Source: JBGOUJ01 sp041477005 (GTDB taxonomy: Bacteria; Acidobacteriota; Terriglobia; Bryobacterales; JACQDG01). From it: a DNA stretch of 10,470 nt. Position 1 is the first letter of the stretch. Each line of letters opens with the position of its first letter. Below the pieces are notes generated by a model. That model had not been told where the DNA came from and made no database searches. It saw nothing but the letters and a program-made list of their open reading frames with translations. Below, piece after piece: positions 6,301 to 10,470 of this stretch. The position numbers were made by a program, and so were the translations under genes. Where the stretch lies: positions 1-10,470 of the forward strand of contig JBGOUJ010000231.1 of the NCBI GenBank assembly GCA_041477005.1, in the 5' to 3' direction.

Positions 6301-6306
6301 TTTTCC

Positions 6307-6906
6307 ATGATCAGTATCTTCGACTACGGGGCAGGGAATCTTCGGTCGGTCGAGAACACGCTTAGCGTGCTCGGGGCGGCTTACGAAATCGTCCGCGACC
6401 CGGCCGGACTCGGCCGGGCCGATAAGATCATCCTGCCGGGCGTGGGACATTTCGGACAGATGATGCGGGCGCTGGACCAACTGGGCGTCCGGGAGACGCT
6501 GGTCGAGCGCATACGGTCGGGCGTCCCGTTTCTGGGCATTTGCCTCGGCATGCAGGCGCTGTTTGAGTCGAGCGCCGAAGCGCCGGAAGTGGCCGGCCTT
6601 GGTCTCTACCCGGGGCGGGTGGAGCGCTTTCCGGCCGGCGTGCGGGCGCCGCACATGGGCTGGAACGAGCTGGAGTTGCGCGGCTCCCCTGCCCTGCTCC
6701 GCGGCCTGGGCGCCCACCCTTACGTCTATTTCGCCCACAGCTACTATGTGCCGGAAGCGGTCGCGGCCGAGCGAGCGGCAGCGCTCGTCAGCTACTCGGT
6801 CCGCTATGCGGCGGCGCTCGAGGCGGGCAATGTCTGCGGCGTGCAGTTCCATCCGGAAAAGTCCGGCCCACTGGGGCAGCAGGTGGTGAAAAACTTTGTT
6901 GGCTAA
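6307..6906 (+). CDS. hisH: Imidazole glycerol phosphate synthase, glutaminase subunit
   Basis: HisH is the class I glutamine amidotransferase that supplies ammonia to HisF. The 199-residue protein has the expected pieces: IFDYGAGNLRSV (4-15), LPGVGHF (43-49), the nucleophile Cys79 in LGICLGMQALFE, and the catalytic His182 and Glu184 in VQFHPEKSG. PHMGWNEL (around residue 117) is the HisF-contact region typical of HisH. It begins at ATG 6307, right after the repeat array, with GGCTTTTTCC rather than a Shine-Dalgarno sequence upstream. It overlaps hisF by 11 bp, so the two subunits of the 1:1 complex are probably made in step. This starts the third block of the operon (H-F-A). Confidence 0.97.
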   Translation: MISIFDYGAGNLRSVENTLSVLGAAYEIVRDPAGLGRADKIILPGVGHFGQMMRALDQLGVRETLVERIRSGVPFLGICLGMQALFESSAEAPEVAGLGLYPGRVERFPAGVRAPHMGWNELELRGSPALLRGLGAHPYVYFAHSYYVPEAVAAERAAALVSYSVRYAAALEAGNVCGVQFHPEKSGPLGQQVVKNFVG

Positions 6907-7672
6907 GCGCATCATCCCCTGCCTGGATGTGAAGGACGGCCGCGTGGTCAAGGGCATCCACTTCGTCCAGTTGCGCGACGCGGGAGATCCGGTCGAGCTA
7001 GCCGACGCCTACAACCAGGCCGGCGCCGATGAGCTGGTGTTTCTTGACATCACCGCCTCGAGCGACCGGCGGGACATCCTGATCGATGTGGTCGAGCGGA
7101 CGGCGCGCCGGGTGTTCATACCGCTGGCGGTCGGGGGCGGTGTGCGCAGCGTGGCCAACGCCCGGCGCATCTTGCTGGCCGGCGCGGACAAAGTCTCGGT
7201 CAATACCGCCGCAGTCGAACGGCCCGAGCTGATCACGGAGCTGTCGAACGAGTTCGGCGCCCAGGCCGTGGTGCTGGCGATCGACGCCCGGCGCCGAGGG
7301 GGGGCCGAAAGCTGGAACGTCTTCACTTACGGCGGCCGGAAGGATACCGGCCTGGACGCTATCGATTGGGCGCGGCGGGGGGAGCAGTTCGGCGCCGGCG
7401 AAATCCTGCTCACCTCCATGGACCGCGACGGCACGCAGGCCGGCTTCGATTGTGAGCTGACCCGCACCGTCTCGCGCGCCACCAGCATCCCAGTCATCGC
7501 CAGCGGCGGCGGGGGTAAGCCCGAGGATTTCGTGCGAGTCCTCGACCAGGGTGAGGCCGATGCCGCCCTGGCCGCCTCCATCTTTCACTACGGGACCCAT
7601 ACGATCGGCGGGCTCAAGGAATTCATTGCCCAGCACGGGATCCCGGTGAGGGCTTCTGAGGTTTCCCGATGA
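6896..7672 (+). CDS. hisF: Imidazole glycerol phosphate synthase, cyclase subunit
   Basis: HisF is the (beta/alpha)8 barrel that turns PRFAR plus ammonia into IGP and AICAR, linking histidine and purine synthesis. The 258 residues start MLAKRIIPCLDVKDGRVVKG, giving the catalytic Asp11 and Asp130 (AIDARR) exactly at the family positions. Phosphate sites AVGGGVRS (78-85) and ASGGGG are present. There is no ATG: the start is TTG, either 6896 or the adjacent TTG 6899. I chose 6896 because it gives the standard MLAKR N-terminus and lies 9 nt after AGGTGG (6881-6886). The start is inside the hisH 3' end (11-bp overlap), so re-initiation from hisH likely drives it. The stop overlaps the hisA ATG by 4 bp. 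Confidence 0.97.
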   Translation: MLAKRIIPCLDVKDGRVVKGIHFVQLRDAGDPVELADAYNQAGADELVFLDITASSDRRDILIDVVERTARRVFIPLAVGGGVRSVANARRILLAGADKVSVNTAAVERPELITELSNEFGAQAVVLAIDARRRGGAESWNVFTYGGRKDTGLDAIDWARRGEQFGAGEILLTSMDRDGTQAGFDCELTRTVSRATSIPVIASGGGGKPEDFVRVLDQGEADAALAASIFHYGTHTIGGLKEFIAQHGIPVRASEVSR

Positions 7673-8415
7673 TCATCCCCTGCATTGACTTGATGGGCGG
7701 CAAGGTCGTCCAGCTTCGCCAGGGGCGAGAGAAGGCGCTCGAGGGCGATCCGCCGCTCGAGATGCTGCGGAAGTTCGCTGCGTTTCCCCAGATCCAGGTG
7801 ATCGACCTCGATGCCGCCATGGGCCAGGGATCAAACGACGGCATCGTACGGGAGTTGGCGGCGCGGGCGACGACCAGGGTCGGCGGCGGGGTCCGCAGCG
7901 TCGAGCGCGCCCAGGCGCTGGCGGAGGTGGGCGCCCATCGGATCATCGTCGGCACCGCCGCCTTCACGGCCGAGGGCGTCGACCGGCCGTTTCTCACGGC
8001 TCTCGACCAGGCGGTCGGCCGCGAGCGGCTGATCGTCGCCCTGGATTCCAAGGGTGGGAAGATCGTGGTCAAAGGCTGGCGGGAAGCCACGCGTTTTTCA
8101 GCCGAAGAGATGCTCGCCGAAATCGGACCCTACTGCTCGGGTTTCCTGTGCACCTATGTCGACAAAGAGGGGATGCTCCAGGGGACCGATCTGGATTGGT
8201 TCCGGCGCCTGCGCGCCGCCACGAGCCTCGAGATCACCGCCGCCGGCGGCATCACTACGCTCGACGAGATCCGGGCGCTCTACGAGATAGGAGTCCATGC
8301 GGCGCTGGGAATGGCTGTCTACACGGGGCTGCTGGGGCTGGAGGAGTTGGCGCGCATCGACGCCGAGATAGCCAAAACCGGGGGCGCTATTCCTCGTGGC
8401 CCGGGTCGGCCTTAG
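7669..8415 (+). CDS. hisA: ProFAR isomerase, eukaryote-like variant
   Basis: HisA catalyses the Amadori rearrangement of ProFAR to PRFAR. The 248-residue barrel shares the HisA/HisF signs: IPCIDLMGGKVVQL with Asp7, a first-half LDAAMGQGSN, phosphate sites RVGGGVRS (70-77) and AAGGITT, and ALDSKGGKIVVKGW with Asp126. The usual catalytic segment with Thr and Asp (T-x4-KDGT in Thermotoga HisA) reads here TYVDKEGMLQG: Thr162 is kept, but the Asp position is Glu167. As far as I recall, yeast HIS6 and plant enzymes also carry a DVEG motif there, so this is a variant branch rather than a dead enzyme. It starts at ATG 7669 inside the hisF stop, with TGAGG at 7657-7661, and closes the operon. Its last 29 bp overlap the convergent gene on the minus strand. 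Confidence 0.92.
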   Translation: MIIPCIDLMGGKVVQLRQGREKALEGDPPLEMLRKFAAFPQIQVIDLDAAMGQGSNDGIVRELAARATTRVGGGVRSVERAQALAEVGAHRIIVGTAAFTAEGVDRPFLTALDQAVGRERLIVALDSKGGKIVVKGWREATRFSAEEMLAEIGPYCSGFLCTYVDKEGMLQGTDLDWFRRLRAATSLEITAAGGITTLDEIRALYEIGVHAALGMAVYTGLLGLEELARIDAEIAKTGGAIPRGPGRP

Positions 8416-8668
8416 GCCCTGCACCAAGAAGAGACTGGAGCTGTTCGCGGGAAACCTTCTGCTGTTTCGCCGCCTGCTGGACCGGATCGAGAACGAACTG
8501 CTCGACCGATCCCAGCAAGGCTTCCACGTTGAAATCGGGCACGGAGCGCAGAGACGGAATCTTCAGCACCCCGTGCTCGTTGACCACACATTCCCCGGCG
8601 GGTTCGAGCGAGAACCGCACGCGGGTGCGGCTCCGGATCGCGTAGCGACGCAACTCGAGCAAGGTCAT
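8387..8668 (-). CDS. Small conserved-looking protein of unknown function
   Basis: This 93-residue protein begins MTLLELRRYAIRSRTRVRFS and continues with AGECVVNEHGVLKIPSL, a short beta-rich segment (about residues 15-42), then a helical half (VEALLGSVEQFVLDP, about 47-65) and a basic, Gln-rich tail with KVSREQLQSLL. I have an impression of similar small proteins in Solibacter-like genomes but know no function, and no catalytic motif, signal peptide or membrane segment is visible. The ATG on the complement of 8666-8668 is preferred; a TTG three codons upstream is possible. It has no clear Shine-Dalgarno sequence. It is convergent with hisA and overlaps it by 29 bp, which is unusual but both reading frames look genuine. 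It lies downstream of the dksA-like gene on the same strand with a 90-bp gap containing a hairpin. Confidence 0.7.
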   Translation of the reverse strand: MTLLELRRYAIRSRTRVRFSLEPAGECVVNEHGVLKIPSLRSVPDFNVEALLGSVEQFVLDPVQQAAKQQKVSREQLQSLLGAGPKADPGHEE

Positions 8669-8720
8669 GAAAAACAACCGATGTCGGATTACAGTTGGCT
8701 GACCGCGCGGCTCCAGCGCC

Positions 8721-8754
8721 GTTCCAGCCGGCGGCCGGCCGAAACGGCTGGAAC
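8721..8754 (-). other. 10-bp inverted repeat after the dksA-like gene
   Basis: GTTCCAGCCG (8721-8730) and CGGCTGGAAC (8745-8754) are perfect complements around a 14-nt GC-rich loop, and start 4 nt beyond the stop of the minus-strand dksA-like gene. Position suggests a transcript-end hairpin, but no T-tract follows on the minus strand, so it is either a Rho-independent terminator lacking the U-run or a 3'-end stabiliser. Confidence 0.6.
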
Positions 8755-8758
8755 CGCC

Positions 8759-9136
8759 CTAGTTGTGGGAGCTGCCGTGCAGGTCCTGGCACCGCAGGCA
8801 GTAGTTCGCCCACGGCACAGCGTCCATCCGCTTGCCGGAGATGGGCACGGCGCACTCCTGGCAGATCCCGTAGCTCTGGTCCTCGATGCGGACGAGCGCG
8901 TCCTTAATCTGCCGCAGCAAGCTCATGTCCAGGCTGTTGCGGTTTAGGAAGATCCATTCCTCGTGACTCTGCGTGGACAGGTCGGCAACATCCACCGGTT
9001 CCTCACGGCGGGCCACGATAGTGGACGCGGCAGGCATCAGCATGTTCTTTCTAAGGTCGACGGCTTTGTTCTCCAGGATCTGCTTGTAATGCCCCAGTTG
9101 GGCCTTCGTCATGATCTTGCTGATTGTCTTTGCCAT
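8759..9136 (-). CDS. DksA/TraR-family zinc-finger protein
   Basis: DksA/TraR proteins enter the RNA polymerase secondary channel and, with ppGpp in the case of DksA, adjust initiation at stable-RNA and amino-acid promoters. The 125-residue product has an N-terminal helical part (residues 10-85, coiled-coil candidate) and a four-cysteine zinc finger at the C-terminus: CQEC (92-95) and CLRC (113-116), with the conserved YGICQEC and PISGKRMDAVPWANYC context. The tip region reads EEPVDVADLS (45-54); aligning it with the E. coli tip D71-x2-D74-x-A76 gives Glu46, Asp49 and Ala51, so the key second Asp and the Ala are kept. It is shorter than E. coli DksA (151 residues). The ATG has GGAGG 5 nt upstream (complement of 9142-9146). 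Whether it is a true DksA or a paralogue cannot be settled here, so no symbol is given. Confidence 0.85.
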   Translation of the reverse strand: MAKTISKIMTKAQLGHYKQILENKAVDLRKNMLMPAASTIVARREEPVDVADLSTQSHEEWIFLNRNSLDMSLLRQIKDALVRIEDQSYGICQECAVPISGKRMDAVPWANYCLRCQDLHGSSHN

Positions 9137-9561
9137 AAATGCCTCCAGTTCCTGCCGCGCCCGGCGCCGGGCGTCTAAACTACGTATCTATCGTCGCTGG
9201 CGTCCCGCGGTATTAGATGCCGCTTTGCAATTTTGGTTCCCACTGTAACAGCCGCTTCACGCTCAGTCCGAACAGGGACGTAAACCGTTAAAAACCAAAT
9301 GAGGCCGCTACCAACTGCTTGCCGTTAAGTCCCTGCCAGGACTAACACATCTGACGCAGAAAGATCTCTCGCGGTTGCAGATTTTTATACGGACGACCAA
9401 CCGGGACGGCCAGAGCCCCGCCCGATGATTGCCGCATTTTACTAGCATCTGGAGAGAAATGCAAGACCTTTCTGTCGAAAATTTGTCACTTGCCGACACC
9501 CCGGGGCAGCCGAATGCTATACTGGCGCTTCGGTCCACTGACCCACCCAGGAGACGCCGGC
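9137..9561. other. Divergent intergenic region, no gene seen
   Basis: This 425-bp stretch lies between two divergent genes and must hold both promoters. ORFs crossing it have no family resemblance. The plus-strand promoter candidate is at 9515-9523 (separate entry). One imperfect hairpin, GTTAAGTCC with GGACTAAC (9324-9332 and 9339-9346, one bulged A), and a 7-bp inverted repeat CAGGGAC/GTCCCTG (9273-9279 and 9329-9335) share bases and could compete. No convincing -35/-10 pair for the minus-strand gene was found by eye. Confidence 0.5.
9515..9523 (+). promoter_or_regulatory. Extended -10 promoter of the zinc-ribbon gene
   Basis: TGCTATACT gives TG-N-TATACT, an extended -10 element one base off consensus, about 38 bp before the ATG at 9562. 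No good -35 box stands 16-18 bp upstream (TTGCCG at 9490-9495 is 22 bp away), which is tolerable for extended -10 promoters. The hexamer is identical to that of the his promoter. Confidence 0.5.
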
Positions 9562-9870
9562 ATGGCTGCGGAAGCCCCTACCGAAAACCCCCAGGCGCCC
9601 GCCGAGGCCCAGCAACCCACTAAGAATCTGGTACTTACCCTGTCCGACGGAACGAAGGTCAAGCGGCGCATACCCCGCCAGCGCGCCTGCAACGAGCCGG
9701 GCGAAAAGGGCAAAATCTGCGCCGGCCACCTCAAGCGGTGGTATTTTTTCGGGGATGAGGTCAAGCAGAAGTTTGGCCCGGATGCCGAGATCTACCGCTG
9801 CGAGCATTGTCACACTCTTTACCTACCCAACGAGCAGGAGCAGCCGCGCACGCGCATTCTGAGCTATTAG
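9562..9870 (+). CDS. Small zinc-ribbon-like protein, unknown function
   Basis: The 102-residue product has a disordered, Ala/Pro/Gln-rich N-terminus (1-20), a short beta segment NLVLTLSDGTKVKRR (22-36), then a likely metal-binding half with Cys43 and Cys53 (ACNEPGEKGKICAGH) and CEHCH at 80-84. The C-x9-C ... C-x2-C spacing, with His56, His82 and His84 nearby, fits a zinc-ribbon or treble-clef site. I do not recognise a named family. ATG 9562 is chosen because AGGAG stands at 9549-9553 with 8-nt spacing; in-frame starts further upstream would precede the extended -10 promoter. It is divergent from the dksA-like gene and stands alone, with a hairpin-rich non-coding stretch after it. Confidence 0.75.
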   Translation: MAAEAPTENPQAPAEAQQPTKNLVLTLSDGTKVKRRIPRQRACNEPGEKGKICAGHLKRWYFFGDEVKQKFGPDAEIYRCEHCHTLYLPNEQEQPRTRILSY

Positions 9871-10470
9871 GAAGTATTGGCCTGGGGATCGGTCAGATGG
9901 TCGGTCCGCTCCAGCTCGCGGCTGGGGAGGGAGTGTTCGCCGCGAGCCGGAACGGCCGGAGCCCGGTTAGGGCTCACCGGATCCGACGCCAGTCCTACCG
10001 GGTCAGCACCGCGATTACGATGCCGCATTCCTGGTGAGGTCCGCGTCCGAAAACCCTTGCACCAAAGAACGCCGGAAGGAATCCGGAGTCGGGATCCAAA
10101 GGAGGGTGTCATAAAAAACCCTCTGTTGTACCCAGCAGCGCGAAGCAGCAGGTTCAATCGCGAAACACCGGCTCCCGCAAGCACGTTGTACTCACACCTG
10201 ACTGCCCCGCACTCTGCCGAATACAGCAGAGGGCAGGTTTGAAGAGGTGTTGTCTAGCACCAATTCGGTTTGTATTGGATGCATCTGGCGTGCCACCCGT
10301 CGAGAGGCCTTAAGTCATTGAAAAATAAGGGTCGAGGATTCGGAAAGTTCCGAAGATTGGGTAGATTCGACACACATGTGAGGCAGACGCCCCCGTTTGG
10401 ACGCCGCGGTCCGGGCCTCAGCCATCCATGCGCCGCGCTACGGCGTTCCACCGGACGCGCCGGCCCGTGC
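9871..10470. other. 600-bp stretch without a gene; several inverted repeats
   Basis: No ORF here looks like a protein. Perfect inverted repeats include GCTCGCGGC/GCCGCGAGC (9914-9922, 9939-9947, 16-nt loop), GAGCCC/GGGCTC (9959-9964, 9970-9975, loop GGTTA), GAGGGT/ACCCTC (10102-10107, 10118-10123, A-rich loop) and CTCTGC/GCAGAG (10212-10217, 10226-10231), the last inside outer arms ACCTG/CAGGT (10196-10200, 10234-10238). None has a T-tract, so they are not clear terminators. From about 10255 to 10380 the base composition becomes more AT-rich than the rest of the window, with CCTTAAGTCATTGAAAAATA near 10308-10327. I could not match it to tRNA, SRP RNA, RNase P RNA or a known riboswitch. Confidence 0.45.

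Noticed and set aside
6087..6308. Minus-strand ORF with SAISRQLSAVS-like repeats
   Set aside because: It is a translation of the CTGATAGCTGA repeat array; low-complexity, no start signal.
8405..8418. GGCCTTAGGCC mini-palindrome at the end of hisA as an operon terminator
   Set aside because: Stem is only 4 bp with a 3-nt loop and no T-tract on either strand.
10072..10086. CCGGAAGGAATCCGG, resembling the SRP RNA GGAAGG signature
   Set aside because: The conserved flanks of the SRP RNA apical domain (GGTCAGG, AGCAGCC) are missing; it is simply a 5-bp hairpin.
10151..10159. GGTTCAATC, resembling a tRNA T-loop
   Set aside because: No T-stem, acceptor stem or anticodon arm can be built around it.
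1..10470. CRISPR array, insertion sequence, phage or defence genes
   Set aside because: No regularly spaced direct repeats with unique spacers and no transposase, integrase or defence-type protein. The only arrays are the short CTGATAGCTGA repeats, which have no spacers.

Overview
The window is GC-rich (roughly 60-65% by eye) and looks like a chromosome or metagenome segment from an Acidobacteriota member, probably of the Bryobacter/Solibacter type. This rests on three things: the C-terminus of an Oar-like TonB-dependent receptor, a decayed CxxCH cytochrome/TPR gene of a style I associate with Solibacter-like genomes, and two small conserved-looking unknown proteins. The taxonomic call is inference from recognised protein style, not from a search.

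Layout. 1-556: 3' end of a TonB-dependent outer-membrane receptor. 580-924: remnant of a secreted cytochrome c-type protein, with a frameshift and an apparent internal deletion. 988-1155: a sigma70-like promoter, a 23-codon leader peptide with five His codons in a six-codon stretch, and a GC-rich hairpin followed by six T. Together these form a textbook ribosome-dependent histidine attenuator. 1166-8415: one long histidine biosynthesis operon in the order hisI-hisG-hisD-hisC-HAD phosphatase-hisB-hisH-hisF-hisA. 8387-9136, minus strand: a small unknown protein and a DksA/TraR-type zinc-finger regulator, convergent with the operon. 9562-9870, plus strand: a small zinc-ribbon-like protein. 9871-10470: no gene found, several inverted repeats.

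How it works together. HisG starts the pathway from PRPP and ATP. HisI, HisA, HisH and HisF carry the intermediate to IGP and AICAR, HisB dehydrates IGP, HisC transaminates, the HAD protein is the natural candidate for the missing histidinol-phosphate phosphatase, and HisD makes histidine. hisE (PR-ATP pyrophosphohydrolase) is the only step absent. Most junctions overlap by 1-11 bp (I/G, D/C, C/HAD, H/F, F/A), which suggests translational coupling. Two gaps, hisG-hisD and hisB-hisH, are filled with CTGATAGCTGA-type repeats and split the operon into three blocks (I-G; D-C-HAD-B; H-F-A).

The most interesting element is the leader. Its coding sequence and downstream RNA can form the classic mutually exclusive set (1:2, 2:3 antiterminator, 3:4 terminator), and the promoter lies so close to the leader ATG that the leader mRNA may be leaderless.
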